64,000 nt of DNA from Siphonodentalium dalli (GCA_032622095.1 CP136061.1:193508369-193572368); one strand, 5' to 3'. Positions 11,682-21,905 are shown, counted from the stretch's first letter. Numbers and translations: made by a program. Notes: generated by a model not told the origin, from the sequence alone.

Positions 11682-11851
11682 TGTCGGGGAAAAGCTTTGG
11701 TGTGGCCTATAGCCAACACTTCACTCCACTGAGCATAAGCATACGCATGAACTATACTCACCTCGCGGCCAAGTTGTATTGTTAGTCAGTTGTTTATATC
11801 AGCTAATATAGTATACACCGAAACTCGCTTAGTTAGAATCTTTCCCAAACA
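11682..11851 (+). repeat. BEL 3' LTR
   Basis: 170 bp, near-identical to the 5' LTR. Preceded by CCCCGGGGAG, whose purine half is the likely polypurine tract for plus-strand priming. Confidence 0.95.
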
Positions 11852-12007
11852 CATGTGTCAAAATTCTGGAGTAGCATTCCATATATGGAATTCATGAACA
11901 TTCAGAAGCTCCATATATGGAATGCTACTATACAGAACTTTGACATGTAGCACTAAAACAACAGAACGGGTCTGGATTGATGGTCGCCACTCAGTGACAA
12001 GGCTTAT
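11852..12007. mobile_element. Right half of palindromic MITE split by BEL
   Basis: Contains an internal hairpin (GTAGCATTCCATATATGGA / TCCATATATGGAATGCTAC). It then continues with TTTGACATGTAGCACTAAAA and CACTCAGTGACAAGGCTTAT, complementary to 8953-9020. No coding potential. Confidence 0.8.
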
Positions 12008-12177
12008 ACAATTACAGGCTATGGTATTTTTGTGACAACTCCCTTTTATTGAATAAATACCATTCAAAGTATAAACAAGAGGTGGCATCAGAGATGCTGT
12101 GTCTCGTTTTCGGTGGCTTACCGCCGGTGGCTACCGCCAATTGGTGTGCATCAGTATCGGTAGACTAATTAATAGGT

Positions 12178-14115
12178 AAAATCGAAAAATGACTAATTAA
12201 GGGCCATAACTCCATCAAATTTTATCGGGCCAGGCTGGTTTTCGAACTCGTCCGAAATATTCTTGGCAAGTATGTCTATTCCAAATTTTAAACAAATCGG
12301 AGGACGTTTAGTATAAACATATTTGTATTTCCAAATCCAAACATAATACACATATGTTGTACGGCTGGATTTAACGTAGATATAGTAACTCCAACAACAA
12401 ATTAAAGGGTTAATAAAGTGTATTTAAAATAAAGGCATCAACATAATCATATCACAGCAGTCAGTATTAAAAACCATTAAAGATACTCCATAAAATGAAA
12501 TCTGCATTTCAATATATATATCTAGAATTGGTAATCCAAAATAATACGTCCGACTATTTCAAATATTAATTACTGAGTCCCCCCAGACCGCGCTAATTTT
12601 CCCTCCAGTAACAGGTGAGTGCTAATCAATGTGCAGGTGACACAATCATTCATGCTCGCTCTCACGCGCACACACACTGACACACATTTCAGTTAACCCA
12701 CAAAAGGCTGAAATAACAAAGCAGGGTGCGCGCAAATATCATGATACATAAAAGATTATATACAACCGCGGTGTACTAAAACATATAAAAACGGCACCTA
12801 TAACACATAATACACAAATAACATAAATATACAACATATAAGAGATAGTGTATGGAAATGAGGATCAGACAACAAGCCCGAGGGCGTATATGAAGTCTTC
12901 TCCTCTTTGGCGACATGCCCCTTCCCCAATAAGTGAGGGAGGGGTATCGATCAGACGTTTGTTGAAGTTATCGCGCTAACGAGCTAAACATTCACGAAAA
13001 ATGACTAATTAAGGGCCATAACTCTATCAAATTTTATTGGGCCAGGCTGGTTTTCGAACTCGTCCAGGATATTATTGGAAGACACTTATATACCAAATTT
13101 TAGTTGAATCGGATGACGTTTGTTGAAGTTATCGCGCTAACGAGCTCAAAATTCGTACAAAATGACTACTTAAGGACCATAACTCTATCAAATTTTATCG
13201 GACCGGGCCGGTTTTCTAACTCGTCCGAGGTATTCTTGGGAGACACCTATATATCAAAATTTCAATCAAATAGGATGATGTTTGTTAATCATCGCGCTAA
13301 CGAGCTGAAAATTTGTGAAAAAATGACTAATTAAGGGCCATAACTCTATCAAATTTTATCGGATCTGGCCGGTTTTCGAACTCGACCGAGATATTCTTGG
13401 GAGACACCTATATACCAAATTTCAATCAAATCGGATGACGTTTGTTGAAGTTATCGCGCTAACGAGCTGAAAATTCGTGAAAAATTACTAATTAAGGGCC
13501 ATAACTCTATCAAATTTTATCGGACCAGGCCGGTTTCGAACTCGTCCGAGATATTCTTGGGAGACACCTATATACCAAATTTCAATCAAATCGGATAACG
13601 TTTGTTGAAGTTATCGCGGTAACGAGCTGAAAATTCGTGAAAAATGACTAATTAATGGCCATAACTCTATCAAATTTTATCGGACCTGGCCGGTTTTCGA
13701 ACTCGACCGAGATATTCTTGGGAGACACCTATATACCAAATTTCAATCAAATCGGTTAACGTTTGTTGAAGTTATCGCGCTAACGAGCTGAAAATTCGTG
13801 AAAAATGACTAATTAAGGGCCATAAATCTATCAAATTTTATCGGACCAGGCCGGTTTTCGAACTCGTCCGAGATATTCTTGGGAGTCACCTATATACCAA
13901 ATTTCAATCAAATCGGATAACGTTTGTTGAAGTTATCGCGCTAACGAGCTGAAAATTCGTGAAAAATGACTAATTGAGGGCCATAACTCTATCAAATTTT
14001 ATCGGACCAGGCCGGTTTTCGAACTCGTCCGAGATATTCTTGGGAGACACCTATATCACAAATTTCAATCGAATCAGATAACGTTTTTTGAAGTTGTTGC
14101 GCTAACGAGCCTAAA
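12178..14115 (+). repeat. 160-bp tandem repeat array, interrupted
   Basis: Repeat unit of 160-161 bp, measured between successive AACGTTTGTTGAAG landmarks at 13437, 13597, 13758, 13919 and 14080. Each unit holds GGGCCATAACTCTATCAAAT, CGGTTTTCGAACTCGTCCGA, ACCTATATACCAAATTTCAA and TATCGCGCTAACGAGC. About eight units are present. One lies left of an insertion (12310-12953) and the rest follow it. Later units are more similar to one another than to the first. The ACCAAATTTCAATCAAATCGG stretch resembles subterminal sequence of the Helitron-like families in this window. Confidence 0.95.
12310..12953. mobile_element. Insertion within the 160-bp array (copy 2 of 1978-2173)
   Basis: Its start and end match the 1978-2173 element. 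GACGTTT occurs on both sides (12303-12309 and 12954-12960), a probable 7-bp target duplication, although part of it could belong to the element end. The interior is AT-rich with a CACACAC stretch and no protein motif. Class unknown; a SINE-like or LINE-tail origin is possible. Confidence 0.6.
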
Positions 14116-14350
14116 ATCAGTGAAAAATGGCAAAGGGCCATAACTCTGTAATAAATGTGCGGACGAACCCGATTTTTTGTCTGCAGCTTACGTGCATGGA
14201 TTTGTACTCACACACCAATAAACGGTTGAGTTATAAGCAAAACACGTCGCCCGCCCGCCCGCCCGCCCGTCCGCCGCCCGCCCGCCGCCCGCCCACCGTC
14301 CCTCATCAAACTATAAGTCGAGTTTTGGAAAAAAACTCGACTAACAAAAT
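14116..14350 (+). repeat. Terminal module of the array: (CCCG)n and hairpin
   Basis: After the last repeat unit come a GGGCCATAACTCTG segment, a CCCGCCCGCCCG microsatellite (about 14248-14297) and a hairpin AGTCGAGTTTT / AAAACTCGACT (about 14316-14342). Tandem repeats, a microsatellite and a terminal hairpin look like one non-autonomous element rather than a simple satellite. Confidence 0.55.
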
Positions 14351-14435
14351 AGACCCTGCCTCTTTATTCAGTGACGCATAACATATATATATACGTAACA
14401 TATATATTTACTCTTAAAAAGATAAATTCCAATCT

Positions 14436-15019
14436 TCAAAACATAATAACAACATAAATGTTTGTGGTTTTTCCACGCATAATACTGTATCTATATAAAG
14501 GTCCGTTGTCAGTCAGTGACACCAGCCTGTCAACGTGTGCAGCCATGGCTGCACGCCAGCTATATACTTTTTCGCAGCTGCGGCATCGACGAAGGACGTC
14601 ATTGTTGTGTACCGCTTTCGTGTGATTTCTTAAGGTATCATTCCTGGTAACTACAGAACCGCATTTATCACATGTGCCACTTTCCAATTTGGTGACTTTC
14701 TATATGGTGATTCAAAGCGTACTTGCGAGAAAAAAAATTGGGCCATTTGTCGCATTCAAATTTAGATCCACCACCGTGCTTTGGATGATGTGCAAGCAAC
14801 AAATGTTTCTCATTAAACCTTTTGGCACCATCACCACACGGGAGTGGTTGTGAATTTGTGTGTGTATTCTCGTGCTTTTTCGTGTTGAAGGAATTTAGAA
14901 ATGCCTTTGCACAATATGCACACACATGTCTGAATCGCTTGTCCGAGTCCGATTCACCACTCGTTGTCTGAGACGTTGAGCCTAATTCTTCGTTGAAGGA
15001 TTCTTCCATTGCTTCAAAT
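14436..15019 (-). pseudogene. Decayed C2H2 zinc-finger gene (last exon)
   Basis: Reading right to left, TTTTTTTTCTTCAG ending at 15020 looks like a splice acceptor, and the first ATG is at 15009. The frame MEESFNEELGS... encodes finger 1 (CAYC...H-x3-H, canonical). Finger 2 has its second cysteine replaced (CGDG) and finger 3 likewise (CDKW). The frame then stops at 14668. Another frame continues without a gap from about 14687 with finger 4 (CDKC, H-x4-H) and finger 5 (CRSC, final histidine missing). A frameshift near 14690 plus lost zinc ligands argue for a pseudogene. C2H2 fingers normally bind DNA as nuclear regulators. A sequencing indel could explain the frameshift, but not the missing ligands. 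Confidence 0.8.
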
Positions 15020-15135
15020 CTGAAGAAAAAAAACGAAACAGTCACAAGTAAGGTATGGAGAGCAAAGTTCAATATATGTATACAGGGACGTGGCGAAAGA
15101 GTCAAAATAAGGTCCCAAATTGCTCTTAATAACAA

Positions 15136-15539
15136 TAATTTATGATGTTTGTCATCTCGATATATTAAGTAGGCACATGGCTATTATAGTCCTATCGATA
15201 AATTCCACTCATCTATATAGAGATACGTGTGTATATTTATGTCCTTCATCCACGATCACCGGACACCGATACAATCCAACTGATCATATCTAGACCCTTT
15301 GATATTTTAAAATTCATCAGATTTAAATAAAAAGACTTTTCCGATATAAATGCAATTTTTTTCTCTGTGCGTTAGACAATATAATTATGGAATCAACGTC
15401 GTTTATGCACAGGCCAATGTAGGTGTCAGAGGCCGAAATTGCCGTACAAAATAGCCTATACCGTATGCCTATAATACCTGACATTGATAATTGGGTCTAT
15501 ACGTCCGAAATGACATGCATCACGAACGACGTTGATTGC
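15136..15539. other. No recognisable feature; possible intron or upstream DNA of the zinc-finger gene
   Basis: AT-rich, no coding signal. It lies upstream of the zinc-finger exon and would be intron or flank if that gene was spliced. Confidence 0.4.
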
Positions 15540-16077
15540 TTACAATTACATCCATGTATTTTAATTTAGAAAATACTCTACACTATCATAAATTTTGTAC
15601 TCTACACCGTCATCATTATTGTGTAAATTGTCTTCATCTACACCGCCATTTTGACAATTTGGAAAATGATTTCATTTTTACCAATTTAATTAGTCATAAG
15701 CATGATGTTAAGTATAAATTCCATTACTCGTGTAACTTCATATATTCTAGCAAACACAACCGTTAGGATTCCGTCTGAATCCCGTCGGATTCACAATTTA
15801 TACACAAAAATGCACAAATCTCGCCTCCTCAAAAGGTAAACAAAAACTTTCACCTCATGTTGACCTTTCTGGCACACTTAAAATACTTAATATCAATTGA
15901 ACAACATGCGAATATATTCCACACACAATTCGACTGCCCGTGAAACTTTGTCGTAGAGAAATGAATTACTTAAATGAGAGAAAACGTTCATTGAGTTGGA
16001 CCACGTACCGTACGCTACTTTTGTCCGTCGCCATCTTGAAACTCTCCACCGTTTTCTCCACCGATCTTGCACCACTG
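15540..16077 (-). repeat. Interspersed repeat R1, inverted copy
   Basis: Reverse-complement relative of 7405-8110: CACAGTGGTGCAAGATCGGT at its right end, GGAGAAAACGGTGGAGA, CATCTACACCGCCATTTTG and ATACATCCATGTATTT landmarks. Diverged; internal spacing differs. Confidence 0.5.
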
Positions 16078-16260
16078 TGATTTATATACATTGTATTTAT
16101 TATTTTCTTGTGTAACGTTAGGGTTTATCATCAAATCATTCTAAAGATAAAATAATCATCCGATAATCCCATAAACAGTCACAAGCGGGAGCAAATTACA
16201 TTTACGTATGATCATATTAAACCACTATAACCATACATGTTCAGTTGAAATATATATATA

Positions 16261-16766
16261 CTAGCCGATGAGCCCGACGTTGTCCGGGCTATTCAAAAAC
16301 CAAATTTCAAGTCGATAGCTCCACCCGTTTCCGAGATCTGGTCTGCGCATGCGCGAAGCTGGCGTCGCACGGGCTCGGCGACCCGATAAAATTCGTATCC
16401 GGGGCAAGATACATTCACATACCAAATTTCAAGTCGATAACTCCACCCGTTTCCGAGATCTGGTCTGCGCATGCGCGAAGCTGGCGTCGCACGGGCTCGG
16501 CGACCCAATAAAATTCGTATCCGGGGCAAGATACATTCACATACCAAATTTCAAGTCGATAGCTCCACCCGTTTCCGAGATCTCGTCTGCGCATGCGCTG
16601 CACGGGCGCCGCACGGGCTCGCCAATACGACAACGTCGACCGCCTGGCCAAACTACACACACGTACCAAGTTTCGTCCCGATCGGTCGAGAATCGTAGAT
16701 TTGTATAAATGACATACAGACAGACATACAGACAGACAAACAGAGGTCTTCAAAATATATATGAGA
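16261..16766 (-). mobile_element. Helitron-like family A, array unit 1
   Basis: On the minus strand the unit starts TCTCATATATATTTTGAAGA at 16766 and ends with a 3' hairpin (AGCCCG-loop-CGGGCT), a six-base spacer and CTAG at 16261. The base beyond is T. These are Helitron hallmarks: 5'-TC, 3' hairpin plus CTRR, and insertion between A and T. A CTGTCTGT-type microsatellite lies just inside the 5' end. The interior has three 122-bp subrepeats, each with TGCGCATGCGC. 506 bp, no protein, non-autonomous. Confidence 0.85.
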
Positions 16767-17389
16767 CTAGCCGATGAGCCCGACGTTGTCCGGGCAAAAA
16801 CCAAATTTCAAGTCGATAGCTCTACCCGTTTCCGAGATCTGGTCTGCGCATGCGCGAAGCTGGCGTCGCACGTGCTCGGCGATCCGATAAAATTCGTATC
16901 CTGGGCAAGATACATTCACATGCCAAATTTCAAGTCGATAGCTCCACCAGTTTCCGAGATCTGGTCTGCGCATGCGCGAAGCTGGCGTCGCACGGACTCG
17001 GCGACCCGATAAAATTCGTATCCGGGGCAAGATACATTCACATAGTAAATTTCAAGTCGATAGCTCCACCCGTTTCCGAGATCTCGTCTGCGCATGCGCG
17101 AAGCTGGCGTCGCACGGACTCGGCGACCCGATACAATTCGTATCCGGGGCAAGATACATTCACATAGCAAATTTCAAGTCGATAGCTCCACCCGTTTCCG
17201 AGATCTCGTCTGCGCATGCGCGAAGCGGGCACCGCACGGGCTCGCCAATACGACAACGACGACCGCCTGGTAAAACTACACACACGTACCAAGTTTCGTC
17301 CCGATCGGTCGAGAATCGTAGATTTGTATCAATGACATACAGACAGACAGACATACAGACAGACAGAGCTCTTCAAAATATATATGAGA
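16767..17389 (-). mobile_element. Helitron-like family A, array unit 2
   Basis: 623 bp with four GCGCATGCGC subrepeats. Its CTAG end (16767-16770) directly abuts the TC start of unit 1 with no base between. Nearly identical to unit 4: I count about four differences. Confidence 0.85.
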
Positions 17390-18016
17390 CTAGCCGATGA
17401 GCCCGACGTTGTCCGGGCTATTCAAAAACCAAATTTCAAGTCGATAGCTCTACCCGTTTCCTAGATCTGGTCTGCGCATGCGCGAAGCTGGCATTGCACG
17501 GTCTCGCGACCCGATAAAATTCGTATCCGGGGCAAGATACATTCACATAGCAAATTTCAAGTCGATAGCTCCACCCGTTTCCGAGATCTGGTCTGCGCAT
17601 GCGCGAAGCTGACGTCCCACGGGCTCGGCGATCCGATAAAATTCGTATCCGGGGCAAGATACATTCACATACCAAATTTCAAGTCGATAGCTCCACCCGT
17701 TTCCGAGATCTCGTCTGCGCATGCGCGAAGCTGGCGTCGCACGGGCTCGGCGACCCAATAAAATTCGTATCCGGGGCAAGATACATTCACATACCAAATT
17801 TCAAGTCGATAGCTCCACCCGTTTCCGAGATCTCGTCTGCGCATGCGCTGCACGGGCGCCGCACGGGCTCGCCAATACGACAACGTCGACCGCCTGGCCA
17901 AACTACACACACGTACCAAGTTTCGTCCCGATCGGTCGAGAATCGTAGATTTGTTTAAATGACATACAGACAGACATACAGACAGACAAACAGAGGTCTT
18001 CAATATATATATGAGA
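17390..18016 (-). mobile_element. Helitron-like family A, array unit 3
   Basis: 627 bp. Like unit 1 but with one extra 122-bp subrepeat; both carry the GCATGCGCTGCACGG variant. Exact CTAG|TC junctions on both sides. Confidence 0.85.
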
Positions 18017-18639
18017 CTAGCCGATGAGCCCGACGTTGTCCGGGCAAAAACCAAATTTCAAGTCGATAGCTTTACCCATTTCCGAGATCTGGTCTGCGCA
18101 TGCGCGAAGCTGGCGTCGCACGTGCTCGGCGATCCGATAAAATTCGTATCCTGGGCAAGATACATTCACATGCCAAATTTCAAGTCGATAGCTCCACCAG
18201 TTTCCGAGATCTGGTCTGCGCATGCGCGAAGCTGGCGTCGCACGGACTCGGCGACCCGATAAAATTCGTATCCGGGGCAAGATACATTCACATAGTAAAT
18301 TTCAAGTCGATAGCTCCACCAGTTTCCGAGATCTCGTCTGCGCATGCGCGAAGCTGGCGTCGCACGGACTCGGCGACCCGATACAATTCGTATCCGGGGC
18401 AAGATACATTCACATAGCAAATTTCAAGTCGATAGCTCCACCCGTTTCCGAGATCTCGTCTGCGCATGCGCGAAGCGGGCGCCGCACGGGCTCGCCAATA
18501 CGACAACGACGACCGCCTGGTAAAACTACACACACGTACCAAGTTTCGTCCCGATCGGTCGAGAATCGTAGATTTGTATCAATGACATACAGACAGACAG
18601 ACATACAGACAGACAGAGCTCTTCAAAATATATATGAGA
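18017..18639 (-). mobile_element. Helitron-like family A, array unit 4
   Basis: 623 bp, offset exactly 1250 bp from unit 2 and over 99% identical by eye. Part of a 1250-bp higher-order repeat made of units (2,3) and (4,5). Confidence 0.85.
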
Positions 18640-19285
18640 CTAGCCGATGAGCCCGACGTTGTCCGGGCTATTCAAAAACCAAATTTCAAGTCGATAGCTC
18701 TACCCGTTTCCTAGATCTGGTCTGCGCATGCGCGAAGCTGGCATTGCACGGGCTCGCGACCCGATAAAATTCGTATCCGGGGCAAGATACATTCACATAG
18801 CAAATTTCAAGTCGATAGCTCCACCAGTTTCCGAGATCTCGTCTGCGCATGCGCGAAGCTGGCGTCGCACGGGCTCGGCGACCCGATAAAATTCGTATCC
18901 GGGGCAAGATACATTCACATGCCAAATTTCAAGTCGATAGCTCCACCAGTTTCCGAGATCTGGTCTGCGCATGCGCGAAGCTGGCGTCGCACGGGCTCGG
19001 CGACCCGATAAAATTCGTATTCGGGGCAAGATACATTCACATAGCAAATTTCAAGTCGATAGCTCAACCCGTTTCCGAGATCTCGTCTGCGCATGCGCGA
19101 AGCGGGCGCCGCACGGGCTCGCCAATACGACAACGTCGACCGCCTGGTCAAACTACTACACACACGTGCCGAGTTTCGTCCCGATCGGTCGAGAATCGTA
19201 GATTTGTATAAATGACATACAGACAGACATACAGACATACAGACAGACAGACAGACAAACAGAGGTCTTCAAAATATATATGAGA
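18640..19285 (-). mobile_element. Helitron-like family A, array unit 5 (outermost 5' end)
   Basis: 646 bp. Its 5' TC is at 19285-19284, and the flanking base on that strand is A. The whole five-unit block therefore sits between A and T as a single Helitron-type insertion. The long arginine-rich frames on both strands over 16.3-19.2 kb arise because the 122-bp unit is open in several frames; they are not genes. Confidence 0.85.
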
Positions 19286-20640
19286 TATATATAATATTTC
19301 CATAAAAATTTAAGTAAAAATTGAAAAATATATGAAATAGTTGCCAGAAAGGTGATCGTATGAGGTTTTATGAACTTACTAAATCTAGACCAGTGTTCTC
19401 GTGATGTTATACCATAGCCTATCAAAATTTAATAACAATGTTGTAAATTTTACAGAAATTAGTTAAAATTCTCATTTTTCATAAATTGTTTTCAAATTTT
19501 AATCTTAGATCACGTTCAAACACCGTTATTTATAATTCCCTTCATCACTCTACATACTATTTCAGTTTATGCTTCTAAAAACAACTTGACATGCAGCATT
19601 CTAAGTGTAAACTACATAACTCGTTTTTCTGCAAAAGTTATATTTTAGGGGGTGGGATTAAGTTTACGCTCATATAACATTTTCACAGCAATATTCTTGG
19701 CATTCCATTATTTAAATCGTTTTTATATGTCAATGGGGCAATTTTTGAGCCATGTTGCGGATCAATAGCCCATGTGGTTCACAAGTTATAGCCATTTATA
19801 TGTGACAACTCTTTTCAAAATCCAAGTCATTTTTCGCGATTTCAAAATAGTTATCGCAATTTTTTCTAACTAGCTCCTAAAATGGTCTAGTTTTGTATCT
19901 CTTGTCATTTTATGATCATTTCTTAATAATGTAAACGATATATTGTGCAGTTTATAACCGCCATAATTTGTTTATACCCTGACACATGTACTCGAGAAAA
20001 TGTTCATTTTATTTTAGGGGTAAGAGTTGTCTTCCCTGAAAAAACTATTTTGGGACACTTTCTGAAACGGGCAACAAGCAAAATCTGATGCGCCATATGA
20101 TGACCTTTAATTTGATATATAAAAACCTTTGTTGGAGGGGGGGGGTGCAGCCAACTCGAAAAATATCTGGTTTGGCCCACGGACTAAAATATTCAAACAC
20201 ATGTTCGTTTCATGTAATACGGTAGATTGCATGAGAAAATGATATCTCACTGGATATGTATAATTTTTTTTTGTAAAATTGGATGCGTATTATGCCTTAT
20301 ACTATTGAGCTAGCTAGTATATGCAGTAGCTATCAGCTTCTGAATGATTACTATATTTGTCCACTTCATCGATGCATTACAATTTCCATTTAGCAGTGTG
20401 GAATTTGACCACCCAGGTGACCTAGCATACTTTGGTCACGCACTGACATGGAAACAAACTCTTATGTAGTAGACAAAAGACCTATCAGTCAGCATCTGAA
20501 AAAATTCAATTTTCATTTTTCATTAAAACATAGGTGCTAAAGCTAGTTAAACCGTCATTTAGACTAAAAGTGATAAGTTCCCAGTGGTATGAGCAATATA
20601 TGTATAGGGTTTTATGCGGTTTTGGACCAAAATCAGTGAA
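19286..20640. other. No gene recognised
   Basis: AT-rich. Short G-runs near 19650 and 20137 recall the G-run mini-elements but no clear paired end is seen. Confidence 0.45.
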
Positions 20641-20642
20641 AT

Positions 20643-20776
20643 TTGGGGGTGGGTGTCAAAAATAGGAAGTAAAAAAAAATGTTTTTTGCAGGTTTGGGGA
20701 TGGTGGGTCCCCGAAAATGCCAGATGCAAAAAAAAAAACGGCATACCTCCCTGCAAATGTTTTACTTCATCCCCCC
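20643..20776. mobile_element. G-run palindromic mini-element, copy 3
   Basis: GGGGGTGGGTGTCAAAAA start, central GGGGATGGTGGGTCCCC, end ACTTCATCCCCCC. The start matches the 2898 copy. A-rich internal arms with GCAGGT and ACCTCCCTGC make it foldable. Confidence 0.55.
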
Positions 20777-20972
20777 GGCTACCATAATTATTTTTTGTGC
20801 GATATATTCTTGGTAAGAATTTCGCCCTTGAAATATTGCACTGAAGAACCAGAATTAGCAGTTAATTGCTTTACTTCAAGAATATGTTATTGTATATACA
20901 TTATATACAAGGGGATTGGGTAATCTGAGTTAGTGACGTCCATCTCCTCGTACAAACGATGTAAAATAACAT

Positions 20973-21030
20973 TTAAAGGTCCACTTAATTTTCGAACGCC
21001 CATATCACATTATTCCATAGTATATACCAT
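20973..21030 (+). repeat. AAAGGYCCAYTTAATTTTCGA dispersed repeat, short copy
   Basis: Starts AAAGGTCCACTTAATTTTCG. Longer relatives lie at about 33250-33345 (minus), 37901-38015 and 40113-40240. Confidence 0.5.
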
Positions 21031-21059
21031 TTGGAAGAGGGACCAATATATATATATAT

Positions 21060-21235
21060 ATACTTAACTCGATCGGAATGGTGTCCCTCAAATCAAATCA
21101 AGCTTGAAAATCGGTCCCGATTTTCATCCATGCCGGGGTTCGAACCGGCGCCAGCATCGTCTAGCCCAGACTGTGATGATCTTATCCACGACCTAAACAC
21201 CTCGGCTACATGCAGGGACATCATAAAAAGAAACC
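21060..21235 (-). repeat. tRNA-derived SINE-like sequence
   Basis: On the minus strand, TAGCCGAGGTGTTTAGG resembles the A box of a leucine/serine-type tRNA. About 60 bp later comes GGTTCGAACCCC, a good B box. Acceptor arms do not pair, so it is not a functional tRNA; a SINE head using an internal Pol III promoter is the best reading. A related A-box sequence occurs at about 36310-36350 (minus). Confidence 0.6.
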
Positions 21236-21374
21236 CTTTCATCGAGATTTAGGAAGCGTATTGGTTCGAACCCACTACCATTGAAATTCTTGATCTGCAA
21301 TTCTGGAAACATCACAATGCACTTCCTCCGAAATTGCATCTGTGACCATACGATTGCTGGTACTGGCGTATATC

Positions 21375-21376
<2 letters not shown>

Positions 21377-21433
<57 letters not shown>
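21377..21433. repeat. (TA)n microsatellite
   Basis: Pure TA repeat in which the adjacent Helitron-like element ends, consistent with A|T target preference. Confidence 0.95.
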
Positions 21434-21434
<1 letters not shown>

Positions 21435-21780
21435 TAGAAGGTGACCCGACTTCGTCCGGGCTTTGACCTTGAATTGACCATTTTGAAGGTCAAGGTCAGG
21501 TGGGGTCACGATTTGACCCGTCCAAAACACTCCCTGGAAACAATTACCACTAAGTATCAAATTGGCAGTTTTGCAACACCAACACCCCAAAAATGGTGGA
21601 AATTGGCCCAGCGGATACCGGGAAATCGGCCCAGCGGATACCGAGATACCCTATGTATCAAATTTCGTCCGTAAAAATCCGCCAGTTTTACCCGATTTGA
21701 TTTCCACTAAAGTATATAAACGCGCCTCATATACACACGCTCATTAATTATCAAGCTTCAACGTAAAGATAAATTAGCAT
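21434..21780 (-). mobile_element. Helitron-like family B, 5'-truncated copy
   Basis: The minus-strand 3' end is intact: hairpin around CCCGGACGAAGTCGGG, spacer, then CTAG at 21434 followed by T. The interior matches 24119-24470, including CAAGGTCAGGTGGGGTCA, GGCCCAGCGGATACC and TATATAAACGCGCCTC. Similarity stops near 21780, just before a G-run mini-element. Confidence 0.8.
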
Positions 21781-21804
21781 TCTGTGGTAAATTTTAACTA
21801 ATTA

Positions 21805-21905
21805 TCAGGGGGGGGGTCTGCAAAAAAAATCCGTATATAGGGCCGGGGTGGGTGGGTGGTCCAGAGGCGGAAAAAATGGTGCTTGTAAATGTTTTCCAAA
21901 ATGGT
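21805..21905. mobile_element. G-run palindromic mini-element, copy 4
   Basis: AATTATCAGGGGGGGGG start, then GGGGTGGGTGGGTGGTCC. It lies where the family B Helitron copy breaks off, so it or its insertion may mark the truncation. Confidence 0.45.

Larger units (their letters stand above)
9026..11851 (+). mobile_element. Internally deleted BEL/Pao LTR retrotransposon
   Basis: A complete-ended 2826-bp element. The LTRs begin TGTCGGGGAAAA and end CTTTCCCAAACA (TG...CA), and are flanked by a 5-bp direct duplication CATGT at 9021-9025 and 11852-11856. A TGG primer-binding start lies one base inside the 5' LTR and a GGGGAG purine tract directly precedes the 3' LTR. The interior carries gag and protease remnants and only the first residues of reverse transcriptase. 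The rest of RT, RNase H and integrase are absent, so the copy is non-autonomous. The LTRs differ by about three substitutions and one 9-bp indel, indicating a fairly recent insertion. Confidence 0.95.

Noticed and set aside
16261-16290. Hammerhead ribozyme core (CCGATGAG followed by a stem)
   Set aside because: The conserved GAAA after stem II and the cleavage triplet are missing; the Helitron 3' hairpin with CTAG explains the sequence better.
16290-19240. Many overlapping 60-140 codon frames on both strands (arginine- and alanine-rich)
   Set aside because: They follow the 122-bp Helitron subrepeat, which is not a multiple of three and happens to lack stops in several frames. Frames recur on both strands with every unit; this is repeat translation, not protein.
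16261-19285. CRISPR-like direct repeats
   Set aside because: Units are over 100 bp, degenerate and contiguous without unique spacers, in a eukaryotic transposon context.
21060-21235. Functional tRNA gene
   Set aside because: A- and B-box strings are present but acceptor stems do not pair; read as a SINE.
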